From Xanthobacter sp. YC-JY1 (GTDB lineage Bacteria > Pseudomonadota > Alphaproteobacteria > Rhizobiales > Xanthobacteraceae), in assembly GCF_021730305.1 (NCBI RefSeq), contig NZ_CP032674.1:1225001-1289000 (forward strand): a DNA stretch of 64,000 nt. Direction: 5' to 3'. The position numbers were made by a program, and so were the translations under genes. Below are positions 1-8,345 of this stretch, one piece after another. The notes under the pieces are model-generated. The model was not told the DNA's origin, searched no databases, and was given only the letters and a program-made list of their open reading frames with translations. Every line of letters starts with the position of its first letter. Within the stretch, counting starts at the first letter, position 1.

Positions 1-94
1 GCAGGCCGATCCCGTCGACCCGCGCTGCGCTGCCCTCTGGGAGGCGAACCGCCGCCGCTTCTTCGGCAAGCCCGCGGACGGAGCGGCACCATGA
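1..94 (+). CDS. TrbK-like entry-exclusion protein, C-terminal 30 residues (partial)
   Basis: An open frame enters from the left edge and ends with TGA at 92-94. The readable C-terminus contains a Cys followed by LWEANRRRFF, the ending I recall for the short TrbK-alt proteins that precede trbL in rhizobial-type trb operons. These are small secreted or membrane proteins proposed to act in entry exclusion. The stop codon overlaps the trbL start (ATGA), as at the following trb junctions. The N-terminus and any lipobox are off-window, so the call rests on position and the short tail. Confidence 0.55.
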   Translation, partial: QADPVDPRCAALWEANRRRFFGKPADGAAP

Positions 95-1371
95 ACGACG
101 TCGGCGTCATCGACACCTTCCTCAACACCTTCACCAGCTACATCGATTCCGGCTTCGGCCTGATCAAGGGCGAGGTGACGGGTCTCTCCTCCATCCTGAT
201 CGCCCTCGACATCACGCTCGCCGGCCTGTTCTGGGCCTGGGGCGCGGACGAGGACGTGATGCGCCGGCTGGTGAGGAAGACCCTCGGCATCGGCTTCTTC
301 GCCTGGATCATCGGCAACTTCAACGCGCTTTCGAAGATCGTGTTCGAGAGCTTTGCCGGGCTCGGCCTCAAGGCCGGCGGGTCGACCATCAGCACGGCGG
401 AGTTCCTGCGGCCGGGGCGCCTCGCGGAAGTGGGGCTCACCGCCGGCCAGCCGCTGCTGGATGCCGCGAGCCAGCTCACCGGGCCGGTGGCGCTCTTCGT
501 CAATGCCGTGCAGATCGCCGTGCTGCTGGTCTCATGGCTCCTGATCCTGATCGCCTTCTTCATCCTGGCGGTGCAGCTCTTCGTCACCCTCATCGAGTTC
601 AAGCTGACGACGCTCGCCGGCTTCGTCCTCATCCCCTTCGCCTTCTTCGGCAAGACCGCCTTCCTCGCCGAGAAAGTGCTCGGCAACGTCGTCGCGTCAG
701 GCGTGAAGGTGATGGTGCTCGCCGTCATCGTCGGTATCGGCTCGGGGCTGTTCTCTCAATTCACCACCTCCTATGGCGATGCCCAGCCGACCATCAGCCA
801 GGCCCTGTCCGCCGTGCTGGCAGCGCTCGCGCTGCTTGGGCTCGGCATCTTCGGGCCAGGAATTGCCACGGGACTGATCACTGGCGCGCCGCAACTCGGG
901 GCGGGCGCTGCAGTCGGGACCGGCCTTGCTGCGGGAGGTGTTGGGCTCGCGGGCGCCGGCGCCACTGGCCTCACGGTGCGAGGGGCAGGTGCTGCGCTCG
1001 CCGGAACAGCCGCTGCGGCTCGTGCTGGCGTGAGCCTCGCCGGAGGAGCCGCATCCGCGTACAGCGCGGGAGCTGCCGGTCAATCCGGGGTGTCTGGCGT
1101 CGCGGGTGGCCTTGGTGGTGTCGCGCGCGCTGGGGCAGCGGCGGCAGCCTCTCCGTTGCGCGGATCGGCCTCCGTCTCGTCGACCTCTGGAGCCAATTCC
1201 ACCTCGCCGAGCACTCCGGCCTGTTCCGGTGATGTTCCCGAGTGGGCCCAACGCATGCGGCGCTCCCAGCAGGTCGCCCATGGCATCCAGACCGCAACCC
1301 ATGCGGTGCGATCCGGCGACAGCCATGGCGGTGGCTCCTCCATCTCCCTCTCCGAAAGCGATCGCCCATGA
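91..1371 (+). CDS. trbL: P-type conjugative transfer protein TrbL
   Basis: This 426-residue polytopic inner-membrane protein is the VirB6-like component of the mating-pair-formation type IV secretion system. It forms part of the inner-membrane channel through which the relaxase-DNA complex passes. Several hydrophobic segments occupy roughly residues 30-290, including a long block near 135-195, followed by a Gly/Ala-rich stretch (about 270-370) and a polar Ser-rich tail, the usual TrbL layout. The ATG overlaps the upstream stop codon, and its own TGA overlaps the trbF start by four bases, so translation is probably coupled along the operon. The Ala/Gly-rich tail varies in this family and is not by itself a sign of decay. 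Confidence 0.93.
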   Translation: MNDVGVIDTFLNTFTSYIDSGFGLIKGEVTGLSSILIALDITLAGLFWAWGADEDVMRRLVRKTLGIGFFAWIIGNFNALSKIVFESFAGLGLKAGGSTISTAEFLRPGRLAEVGLTAGQPLLDAASQLTGPVALFVNAVQIAVLLVSWLLILIAFFILAVQLFVTLIEFKLTTLAGFVLIPFAFFGKTAFLAEKVLGNVVASGVKVMVLAVIVGIGSGLFSQFTTSYGDAQPTISQALSAVLAALALLGLGIFGPGIATGLITGAPQLGAGAAVGTGLAAGGVGLAGAGATGLTVRGAGAALAGTAAAARAGVSLAGGAASAYSAGAAGQSGVSGVAGGLGGVARAGAAAAASPLRGSASVSSTSGANSTSPSTPACSGDVPEWAQRMRRSQQVAHGIQTATHAVRSGDSHGGGSSISLSESDRP

Positions 1372-2057
1372 CGCCCTTCAAGCGACCGTCGGTCCGTTAC
1401 GGCCGATCTCCCGAACCCGAGACGCCGTATCAGCGTGCAGCCCAGGTCTGGGATGACCGCATCGGCTCGGCCCGGGTCCAGGCCAAGAACTGGCGCCTCA
1501 TGGCCTTCGGTTGCCTCGCACTCTCGGCCGGCCTCTCCGGGGCCCTGGCGTGGCAGGCCCTGAACGGCTCGGTGGTCCCATGGGTCGTCCAGGTGGACAA
1601 GCTTGGGCAGGCTCAGGCGGTGGCGCCCGCCACCTCGGACTATCGCCCTTCCGATCCCCAGATCGCCTTCCACCTCGCCCGCTTCATCGAGGAGGTGCGC
1701 AGCATCTCCGCCGATCCCGTCATCGTGCGGCAGAACTGGCTCAGGGCCTATGCCTATACGACGCAGGTCGGTGCGGTCGCCCTCAACGACTATGCCCGCG
1801 CCAACGATCCCTTCGCCCGGGTCGGCAAGCAACAGGTCGCGGTGGAGGTCTCGAGCGTGATCCGGGCCTCGCCGGACTCCTTCCGCATTGCCTGGATCGA
1901 GCGTCGCTACCAGGACGGCAGCCTCGCCGACACCGCCCGCTGGAGCGCCATCCTCACCGTCGTGGTGCAGGCGCCGCGGGATGCCGAGCGCCTCCGGGCC
2001 AATCCACTCGGGATCTACGTCAACGCCATCAACTGGTCTAAGGAGCTCGCACAATGA
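1368..2057 (+). CDS. trbF: Conjugal transfer protein TrbF
   Basis: TrbF (229 residues) is the VirB8-like bitopic protein that nucleates assembly of the type IV secretion channel. I chose the ATG at 1368 because it overlaps the trbL stop (ATGA) and gives the expected start MTPFKRPSVRYG; a frame extending to 1242 would overlap trbL by more than 100 bases. A short cytoplasmic N-terminus with PETPYQRAAQVWDDRIG is followed by one membrane segment around residues 45-65 and a periplasmic domain beginning near VVPWVVQVDKLGQ. The conserved WSKEL near the C-terminus (NAINWSKEL) supports a full-length protein. It overlaps trbG by four bases. Confidence 0.95.
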   Translation: MTPFKRPSVRYGRSPEPETPYQRAAQVWDDRIGSARVQAKNWRLMAFGCLALSAGLSGALAWQALNGSVVPWVVQVDKLGQAQAVAPATSDYRPSDPQIAFHLARFIEEVRSISADPVIVRQNWLRAYAYTTQVGAVALNDYARANDPFARVGKQQVAVEVSSVIRASPDSFRIAWIERRYQDGSLADTARWSAILTVVVQAPRDAERLRANPLGIYVNAINWSKELAQ

Positions 2058-3106
2058 CGCCGGCCATCCGCACATCCGGGAGGCCGGCATTCCGGGGCCT
2101 CTCGTCTCAGGTTCTCCGTGGGTCCGGCTTGCCGGTTCTGCTGATTTGCACATCGGCATTGGCGGGTTGCGCCACCTTCGAGAAGCCGCCCGAGATCGAA
2201 TATGACGATGCTCCGCCCGCCGTCTTCAAGGCAGAGCCGCCGAGGCCGGTGCGCATCGTCGAGCTGCCGAAGCCTTTGCCGCTGCCGGGCCAGCTGAAGC
2301 CGGTGGGAAAGGATGGCAAGGCAGAACCGGAAGCGACCGATCCTGCAGCTCGTGTGAACCAGGCCAATGCCGCCGCCCGGGTCCAGCCGGTGCGCAATGG
2401 CTTCATCAATTCCATGCAGATCTATCCCTTCGTGGAGGGCGCGCTCTACCAGGTCTATGCCGCGCCCGGCCAAGTCACCGACATCGCGCTGCAGCCCGGA
2501 GAGCAGTTGGTGGGCACGGGGCCCGTGGCCGCCGGCGACACGGTGCGCTGGATCATCGGCGACACCGAGAGCGGAGCGGGAACGGCCAAGCAGGTCCACA
2601 TCCTGGTGAAGCCCACGCGACCGGACCTCACCACCAATCTCGTCATCAACACCAATCTGCGCACCTATCACATGGAGCTGCGGTCCACCGAAAAGACCTA
2701 CATGGCCTCGGTCTCCTGGCAGTACCCTCAGGACCAGCTCATCGCCCTGCGGCGCCAGAATGCCGAGGCCCAGGCGGTGCAACCCGTCGCCAACGGCATC
2801 GACCTCACGAAGGTCAATTTCCGCTACGAGGTGAGCGGCGATCGAGCACCGTGGCGGCCACTACGCGCCTTCGACGATGGCCAGCAGGTGTTCATCGAGT
2901 TTCCCCGGGGCATTGCTCAGGGCGAGATGCCCCCGCTGTTCGTGGTCGGTCCGCAAGGTGACACCTCCGAGCTCGTGAACTATCGCGTGCGCGGCACCTA
3001 CATGATCGTGGATAGGCTGTTCGCCGCAGCCGAGCTGCGCTTCGGTGCGGACAAGGACCAGAAGCGCGTGCGCATCTCCCGCACCGACGGGAGACCTGTC
3101 CTATGA
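2054..3106 (+). CDS. trbG: Conjugal transfer protein TrbG (VirB9-like), lipoprotein
   Basis: TrbG (350 residues) is the VirB9-like component of the outer-membrane core complex of the conjugation channel. The N-terminus has a hydrophobic signal and a lipobox-like LAGC with Cys at residue 39, so it is probably a lipoprotein. The central part contains the VirB9/CagX signature (QIYPFVEGALYQVYAAPGQV) and a C-terminal domain with YEVSGD and VEFPRG-like motifs (FIEFPRGI). Length and motif order match intact family members. Starts and stops overlap trbF and trbI by four bases each, consistent with a single transcript. No separate trbH lies between trbG and trbI, as in many chromosomal rhizobial trb clusters. 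Confidence 0.94.
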   Translation: MTPAIRTSGRPAFRGLSSQVLRGSGLPVLLICTSALAGCATFEKPPEIEYDDAPPAVFKAEPPRPVRIVELPKPLPLPGQLKPVGKDGKAEPEATDPAARVNQANAAARVQPVRNGFINSMQIYPFVEGALYQVYAAPGQVTDIALQPGEQLVGTGPVAAGDTVRWIIGDTESGAGTAKQVHILVKPTRPDLTTNLVINTNLRTYHMELRSTEKTYMASVSWQYPQDQLIALRRQNAEAQAVQPVANGIDLTKVNFRYEVSGDRAPWRPLRAFDDGQQVFIEFPRGIAQGEMPPLFVVGPQGDTSELVNYRVRGTYMIVDRLFAAAELRFGADKDQKRVRISRTDGRPVL

Positions 3107-4350
3107 ACGGCATCGAATCCGGGAAGGAGAAAGGGCCGGGACCGGTCGGCGATGACGGCGCCCGACCGCTGACGGGAGAAGCCGGGGCGGCCATGCGGTT
3201 GCGGCCGGAGCCGCCGCGGGTGACCCGCCTGTCCCGAAAGGTATTGGCCGGGCTGGGCCTGGTTGCTGGCCTCGGGATCGGTGGGGCGCTGATCTACGCC
3301 CTACAGGTGCGGAAAGACCACGGTCCGGGGGAAGAACTCTACGCCACCGACGTCAAGGCGACACCGGACGGGCTTGCCGGCCTGCCGAAGGACTACACCG
3401 GGATCCCAAAGCTGGGACCGCCGCTACCGGGAGACCTTGGCCGGCCGATCCTCAATGCGCATACGGGAACCCAGCCGCCGATGCCCACGATGGGCGGCAT
3501 GCCCAATCCGGCCCTGAGTCCCGAGGAGCAGCGCCAGCAGCAGGAGAGTGAGGCCGCGCGGACCGGACGGCTGTTTGCCCAGACCAATACACGGCCGGCG
3601 AACCCCATCATGGCACAACAGGTGAATGCGGCCTCTGGGACCGCCGCGGCACCTCTCCCTGATCTCCCGTCCCTCGGCCTCGCCCCGCCGGCGGCGACCC
3701 CGACGGCCCAGGAGCGGCAGACGGCCTTCCTCAACCAGGCGGTCGACCGACGCACCGTGTCGCTCGACCGCGTCGCAGTTCCGGCCTCGGCCAATATCCT
3801 GCAGGCGGGCGCGGTCATCCCTGCAGCGCTGATCACCGGCATCCGTTCCGATCTGCCCGGCCAAATCACCGCCCAGGTGACCGAGAATGTCCATGACAGC
3901 CCGACCGGCCGGATCCTCCTGATTCCGCAGGGTACCCGCATCATCGGCCAGTACGACAGCGGCGTCGGCTTCGGGCAGCGCCGGGTCCTTCTCGTATGGA
4001 CCCGCCTCATCTTTCCCAATGGTCGCTCCATCGTGCTGGAGCGACAGCCAGGCGCCGACGCCGAGGGCTATGCCGGCCTGGAAGATGGCGTCGACTATCA
4101 CTGGGGTGAGCTATTCAAAGCCGCGGTGCTCTCCACCATTCTAAGCGTCGGGGCGAGCGCAGGCTCGTCCGGCAGCGACAGCGACCTTGCGAGCGCCCTG
4201 CGCGAGGGTGCCTCCGACAGCATCAGCCAGACCGGTCGGCAAATCGTCCAGCGCCAGCTCAACATCGCGCCGACGCTGAACATCCGACCGGGGTACCCGG
4301 TGCGGGTGATCGTCACGCGCGACCTCGTTCTTGAAACCTATGGAGGCTGA
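3103..4350 (+). CDS. trbI: Conjugal transfer protein TrbI (VirB10-like)
   Basis: TrbI (415 residues) is the VirB10-like energy-transducing protein that spans from the inner membrane to the outer-membrane complex. A cytoplasmic N-terminus precedes one membrane segment (about residues 45-66, VLAGLGLVAGLGIGGALIYAL), a long Pro/Ala/Gln-rich periplasmic linker (about 85-215), and the C-terminal TrbI/VirB10 domain. That domain carries the typical VIPAALITGIRSDLPGQI and LLIPQGTRIIGQYDSG motifs and ends with PGYPVRVIVTRDLVL. It appears intact. It is the last canonical trb gene here and is followed one base later by a DUF2274 gene. Confidence 0.95.
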   Translation: MNGIESGKEKGPGPVGDDGARPLTGEAGAAMRLRPEPPRVTRLSRKVLAGLGLVAGLGIGGALIYALQVRKDHGPGEELYATDVKATPDGLAGLPKDYTGIPKLGPPLPGDLGRPILNAHTGTQPPMPTMGGMPNPALSPEEQRQQQESEAARTGRLFAQTNTRPANPIMAQQVNAASGTAAAPLPDLPSLGLAPPAATPTAQERQTAFLNQAVDRRTVSLDRVAVPASANILQAGAVIPAALITGIRSDLPGQITAQVTENVHDSPTGRILLIPQGTRIIGQYDSGVGFGQRRVLLVWTRLIFPNGRSIVLERQPGADAEGYAGLEDGVDYHWGELFKAAVLSTILSVGASAGSSGSDSDLASALREGASDSISQTGRQIVQRQLNIAPTLNIRPGYPVRVIVTRDLVLETYGG

Positions 4351-4351
4351 A

Positions 4352-4618
4352 ATGCCGAAGCTGAAGCTGACCGAGATCCTCGACGACAAACCGGTGAAGG
4401 TGACGGTGGAACTGCCGGCGAAGCTGCATCGCGACCTTGTCGCTTATGGGCAGGTCCTGAGCGAGGAGAAGCGGAGCACGCTCTCTGATCCGGTTAGGCT
4501 CATCGTGCCGATGCTTGAGCGGTTCATCGCGACGGATCGGGCATTCGCCAAGGCCCAACGTTCGCGAGGGAGCTCCGCCTCTATGCCGTTTCCTGGGACA
4601 TCTTCCGGGCAAGGCTGA
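4352..4618 (+). CDS. DUF2274 family protein at the end of the trb operon
   Basis: This 88-residue soluble protein has the N-terminal DUF2274 pattern (MPKLKLTEILDDKPVKVTVE, HRDLVAYGQVL, LIVPMLERFIATDRAFAKA). The family's function is unknown, but it almost always follows trbI in ICE-type conjugation clusters. I chose ATG 4352, one base after the trbI stop with an upstream AGG, over a TTG at 4331 inside trbI. After the conserved AFAKAQ the last ~20 residues (RSRGSSASMPFPGTSSGQG) are not family-like, and the gene overlaps the 3' end of the convergent LysR gene by 38 bases. This suggests an altered end of the reading frame near the boundary with the cargo genes. Confidence 0.85.
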   Translation: MPKLKLTEILDDKPVKVTVELPAKLHRDLVAYGQVLSEEKRSTLSDPVRLIVPMLERFIATDRAFAKAQRSRGSSASMPFPGTSSGQG

Positions 4619-5501
4619 TCAGCACGCGCGCAGCCGGATTGTCGTTGCGCGCGGAAAAAATCATGAAGAATGGCAGTCTTTCCTCTGCGATTGGACGATA
4701 GACGACCCCTGGGATGGAGATCGTCGTCTCCGATTGAATAACGAGGGCGATGCCGCGCCGGGCCGCGACCAGCCCCAGGAGGCTGTAGCGGCCCACGCGC
4801 TGCACTTTTATGGTTGCGCGCATGTTAAGTTCTTCGAGACGCCCCACGATATAGTCCCGCACCTCCAAACCTAAGGCCCCTGGACGTACCAGGAAAACTT
4901 CGTCCGCCAGGTCGGACCAGGACAACTGCTCCTTTGGCGCGAGGGGATGGGAGACAGGCAAGGCAACGGACAGGCTTTCCGTCCACAAGTGAACGGCATC
5001 ACAGTCGTGCACGTTCAGCCGACCGATTGTAAAGGCGACGTCGGTCTCAAGCTGTCTGACGGACATAGAATGCTCGCGCGCCGACGCATCCACGAAATCG
5101 ACTTGCACGCCCGGATACCTGTCGTCATATGCATGGAACAATCGCGCAAGGAAGCCAGACGCGAGGGAGGAGAACAGGCCGACCGTGAGTTGCCCGCTGG
5201 CACTCCCGCCGATCGCCCGGACCTCTCGCGTTCCTTCTTCGATCTGCTCCATGGCATGATGTGCGCGGCGAAAGAACCGCTGCCCGGCCAAGGTGAGGCT
5301 TACACCCCCTGGGTGTCTCAAGAACAATGATGCGACGAGCTGATCTTCCAGATCCCGTATGCGGCGACTAACAGCAGATTCTTGGACGCCAGCAATGCCG
5401 GCGGCTTTTCGGAAGCTCCCCGCTATTGCCGAGTTATAAAAATAAATTATACCTTTAGTGCTTATGTATTTTATTGATTTTTTCAATTGAAACGTTCTCA
5501 T
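4581..5501 (-). CDS. LysR family transcriptional regulator
   Basis: The 306-residue protein has an N-terminal winged helix-turn-helix (residues ~15-75, with AGSFRKAAGIAGVQESAVSRRIRDLE) and a LysR substrate-binding domain (about 100-300) with ASGQLTVGLFSS and HPLAP motifs, full length for the family. It faces the trb operon tail to tail and overlaps the DUF2274 gene by 38 bases. The region upstream of its start (5440-5600) is markedly AT-rich and could hold its promoter and operator. Likely targets are the neighbouring cargo genes or the conjugation genes, but no operator can be named. It is a different gene from traR-type regulators that sit upstream of trbB, which are not visible here. Confidence 0.88.
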   Translation of the reverse strand: MRTFQLKKSIKYISTKGIIYFYNSAIAGSFRKAAGIAGVQESAVSRRIRDLEDQLVASLFLRHPGGVSLTLAGQRFFRRAHHAMEQIEEGTREVRAIGGSASGQLTVGLFSSLASGFLARLFHAYDDRYPGVQVDFVDASAREHSMSVRQLETDVAFTIGRLNVHDCDAVHLWTESLSVALPVSHPLAPKEQLSWSDLADEVFLVRPGALGLEVRDYIVGRLEELNMRATIKVQRVGRYSLLGLVAARRGIALVIQSETTISIPGVVYRPIAEERLPFFMIFSARNDNPAARVLISLARKMSQETA

Positions 5502-5561
5502 TTTCTAATGAGTGATGCGATTATCATGTAAATTCAACTAATTTAAATGTTACTAATTTAA

Positions 5562-5933
5562 TTATAACAAAATCACTTCAAGTTTGCTTCGGATTATGAA
5601 TTTTGCCTCTTCAACGATCCTGTCGATGAGCTCTTTGACTGTGGGGGTGTCGTTGATCAGGCCAGCGACCATCCCGCAGCTCCAGGCGCCGGCATTCACG
5701 TCGCCTTCCTGCATGACACGGGGATATACACCAACGACTTCTTGATGAATATCCTCGAACATAATTGATGACCCAAGTGCTGCTTCCTTCCTTAGCAGTC
5801 TCTCGACGCCAATGTTTTTCAATACTCGTTCGGTATTACGGAGCGGGCGCATGACGAGCCGCAGCCGGCTCTCCCCCTTCGCGAATGCCAGCAATCCGAA
5901 GTAATTAGGGCTCGTACCGACCGATAAAAGGTG
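5562..5933 (-). pseudogene. Nitronate monooxygenase, C-terminal remnant (5'-truncated)
   Basis: About 110 residues match the C-terminal third of the nitronate monooxygenase (2-nitropropane dioxygenase) family, with LRNTERVLKN, GDVNAGAWSCGMVAGLI and a PTVKELIDRIVEEA helix. Intact family members are about 320 residues, and the N-terminal FMN-binding barrel is missing. Reading upstream, the frame continues for 13 codons past a possible TTG start and then meets an in-frame TGA at 5934-5936, directly before the divergent SDR gene. A recombination or deletion has therefore removed the front of the gene. The family oxidises nitroalkanes or enoyl-type substrates; this fragment is very unlikely to be active. 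Confidence 0.8.
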
Positions 5934-5940
5934 TCACCGG

Positions 5941-6666
5941 ATGGATGATCGTGCGATCCTGGTAATGGGGGCTGGCGATGCTTTGGGGGGCGCGATAGCC
6001 CGCCGGTTTGGCCGCGAGGGGTATATCGCCTGCGTCGCGCGCCGGGACGGTCAAAAGCTGGCACCCCTCGTGGAAGCCATTCAGGCAGAAGGAGGGAAGG
6101 CTGTTCCGTTCAGCGTCGACGCCCGAAAAGAAGACGCAGTCATCGGACTCGTGAACACGATCGAGCGGGAGATAGCACCGCTCGAAGCCGTCGTCTTCAA
6201 CATCGGGGCAAACGTCACCTTTCCTTTTCTCGAAACAACGGCGCGCGTCTACTCAAAGGTGTGGGAAATGGCGTGCTTCGCGGGCTTCTTGACGGGACGG
6301 GAGGCCGTGCGCGTGATGCTTCCGCGTGGACGCGGCACTGTTATCTTCACAGGAGCTTCCGCCAGCCTACGTGGGCGTCCGGGATACGCGGCTTTCAACG
6401 CCGCCAAACATGCCCTTCGGGCCACCGCACAGAGCATGGCCAAGGAGTTCGCACCTCAAGGACTGCATGTCGCCCACGTCATTATCGACGGGGCTATCGA
6501 CACGGCCTGGATCAAGGAAAATTTCCCCCAACGCTATGCCCTCAGGGATCAAGGCGGCATTCTCGACCCGGCCCACATAGCCGAGAACTACTGGACGCTT
6601 CATCAGCAGCCGCGTGATGCCTGGACGCATGAATTGGATTTGCGCCCCTGGATGGAAACTTGGTGA
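5941..6666 (+). CDS. SDR-family oxidoreductase with Phe in place of the catalytic Tyr
   Basis: The 241-residue protein has a Rossmann fold with a glycine motif near the N-terminus (GAGDALGGAIA, residues 10-20), the NIGAN motif (87-91) equivalent to NNAG, and a Ser in TGASAS (138-142). At the active site it reads AFNAAK, so the usual YxxxK is F152-x3-K156. From memory, an SDR subgroup with RGRPG.AAF..AK and AKE...G.HVAHV.IDG shows the same change, so this is probably a subfamily trait, not a mutation. The substrate is unknown. It lies ten bases upstream of an isomerase-like gene, likely co-transcribed as part of the element's catabolic cargo. Confidence 0.8.
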   Translation: MDDRAILVMGAGDALGGAIARRFGREGYIACVARRDGQKLAPLVEAIQAEGGKAVPFSVDARKEDAVIGLVNTIEREIAPLEAVVFNIGANVTFPFLETTARVYSKVWEMACFAGFLTGREAVRVMLPRGRGTVIFTGASASLRGRPGYAAFNAAKHALRATAQSMAKEFAPQGLHVAHVIIDGAIDTAWIKENFPQRYALRDQGGILDPAHIAENYWTLHQQPRDAWTHELDLRPWMETW

Positions 6667-6676
6667 CGGAGCACCC

Positions 6677-7288
6677 ATGGCCACCAGCTTTCACAACGTC
6701 GATTTCTATTTTGATTATGGAAGCCCGAATTCATATCTCGCCTATAGGCGGCTTCCTGCCATTGTTGAGCGTACGGGCGCCACCGTAGAATACATCCCAA
6801 TAGCTCTCGGTGCCGTATTTCTAGCAACGCAGAATCATTCGCCGGCGGCGGTGAGCGCAAAGCGGAAAAATTCGTCGTTTGATTTGCGAAGATTTTCGAA
6901 TAAATATGAAATTGAATTCAACGAAAATCCATTTTTTCCAATAAATAGTCTTCAGTTGATGCGTGGAGGGGTCGCCGCGTTGGAGGTCGGAGTTTTCGAG
7001 CGGTACTCAGAAGCAATATGGCGTGCGATGTGGGTGGGGATGAAAAATCTCGGAGATCCGCAGGTATTTCGAAGTGTTATTTCTGATGTAGATATAGACT
7101 GTGACGGTTTAATAGCGTTGGCTTCAGCATATACCGTCAAGGAAAAGTTGCGAACGCTAACCGACGCGGCCGTCCATCGGGGAGTATTTGGAGCTCCAAC
7201 TTTTTTCGTAAAAGACGAAATGTTTTTTGGGCAAGATCGATTGGATTTTGTCGAGGATGCCCTGAGGGGGCGAACATACGTCAAATAG
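6677..7288 (+). CDS. 2-hydroxychromene-2-carboxylate isomerase-like DsbA/GST-kappa-fold protein
   Basis: This 203-residue protein has a thioredoxin-fold start (VDFYFDYGSPNSYLAYRRL), where HCCA isomerases and GST kappa carry their glutathione-site Ser, and the cis-Pro motif GVFGAPTFFV followed by FFGQDRLDFVEDAL. HCCA isomerases act in naphthalene-type aromatic degradation, but the family is broad and the true substrate is unknown. ATG 6677 starts ten bases after the SDR stop. From about 6890 the DNA becomes AT-rich, with codon use very different from the flanking chromosome, a sign of recent acquisition. The frame is intact. Confidence 0.82.
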   Translation: MATSFHNVDFYFDYGSPNSYLAYRRLPAIVERTGATVEYIPIALGAVFLATQNHSPAAVSAKRKNSSFDLRRFSNKYEIEFNENPFFPINSLQLMRGGVAALEVGVFERYSEAIWRAMWVGMKNLGDPQVFRSVISDVDIDCDGLIALASAYTVKEKLRTLTDAAVHRGVFGAPTFFVKDEMFFGQDRLDFVEDALRGRTYVK

Positions 7289-7367
7289 AAAACTTAATCT
7301 AAGGCCGGTGCAGGATCCGGGGGGCGCAAGCTGTCAGGCGGCGTGAATTTTGGAGATGTTTCCGATC

Positions 7368-8120
7368 ATGTCCTTAGATGCGCGACTTGTTGTATTTGTG
7401 CACGGCTATCGCGATGATGCAGAGACATGGAGGTTTGTACGCGCGCGTCTCGAAGGGATGGGCCTGGCGACGCTTGCCATAAAACTCTGCCAGGCCGGTC
7501 TTGGGCAAGAATCAGCGCAGATTCTCGATCATTACGCGATGCAAGTACTTTCTGAGATCGGAAAGGTAGCTCCGACGAAGCGCTTCTTAATCGTCGGTCA
7601 TAGCATGGGAGCGCAAGTGGCCGAGCTCGCGGCCTCACAGCTCCCACCGAAGCGCCTAGCCGGACTTGTGCTAGTCACCCCGGCGCCTCTGGCTGGATAT
7701 GCATTGCCTGAGGCAGAATATGCACGCTTCGCAGCAAGTGCTAGACAGACAAATCCCGCAAACATCGAAGCTGCGTGGCGAGCCCTGTCGCCTAACGCCG
7801 GAGACGCGGGAATTGCCGAGTTGGTTCGCGCCACCCTGAATACCTCCGAAGCCTTTGCGTTAGAGCAGTTGAGGGCCTGGACCGGTGGGCATCCTGCCGG
7901 TCAAATGTCCTTTCCCTTAAACGTTCCCGTATTAATTATCGCGGCAGAGCAGGATTTTTTCTTCACAAAGCGTCTCATCAGAGACACTATACTTCCGCGC
8001 TTCCGCAACCCGGCCTTTGAGATAATAGACGAATCCGGACATTGGGCGCATGTGGAGAATCCACGCCTACTGGCTATGGCCATCTCCCGCTTCGCCTCCA
8101 GGCTATCAGTTGAGTTTTGA
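7368..8120 (+). CDS. Alpha/beta hydrolase
   Basis: The 250-residue protein carries the features of a serine hydrolase: an oxyanion-hole HG motif (H12-G13 in VFVHGYRDDAETW), the nucleophile elbow GHSMGA (Ser79), an acid in LIIAAEQDFFF, and a C-terminal His in ESGHWAHVENP. It resembles small esterases and C-C hydrolases of catabolic pathways; the substrate cannot be told from sequence. I chose ATG 7368, which is preceded by TGGAG at a workable distance; ATG 7356 lies too close to the same ribosome site. It follows the isomerase gene by about 80 bases on the same strand and may share its transcript. Confidence 0.85.
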   Translation: MSLDARLVVFVHGYRDDAETWRFVRARLEGMGLATLAIKLCQAGLGQESAQILDHYAMQVLSEIGKVAPTKRFLIVGHSMGAQVAELAASQLPPKRLAGLVLVTPAPLAGYALPEAEYARFAASARQTNPANIEAAWRALSPNAGDAGIAELVRATLNTSEAFALEQLRAWTGGHPAGQMSFPLNVPVLIIAAEQDFFFTKRLIRDTILPRFRNPAFEIIDESGHWAHVENPRLLAMAISRFASRLSVEF

Positions 8121-8345
8121 TGAACCTCCAATAGTTCCTTGCGAAAGAATGTTGGGAGTTTGATCTCGATCTGACAATGGAGAATGTGGCATAGGTCTCC
8201 TCAGGGGCTACTAGCTTGTTGCGCGGGTTCCGGACCGCTCACCATCGCTGACAGAAGTGACCCATACGTTCCTTTGTGCTGTAGTGGCGCAGCTTGGCGC
8301 CCGTCGTTAGCCAAGTGGGCCTGCCTTATTTGGTAGATCGCAATG

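Noticed and set aside
4581-5501. TraR-type regulator of the trb operon
   Set aside because: It is a LysR protein placed after the operon; nothing in the sequence ties it to conjugation control, so no symbol was given.
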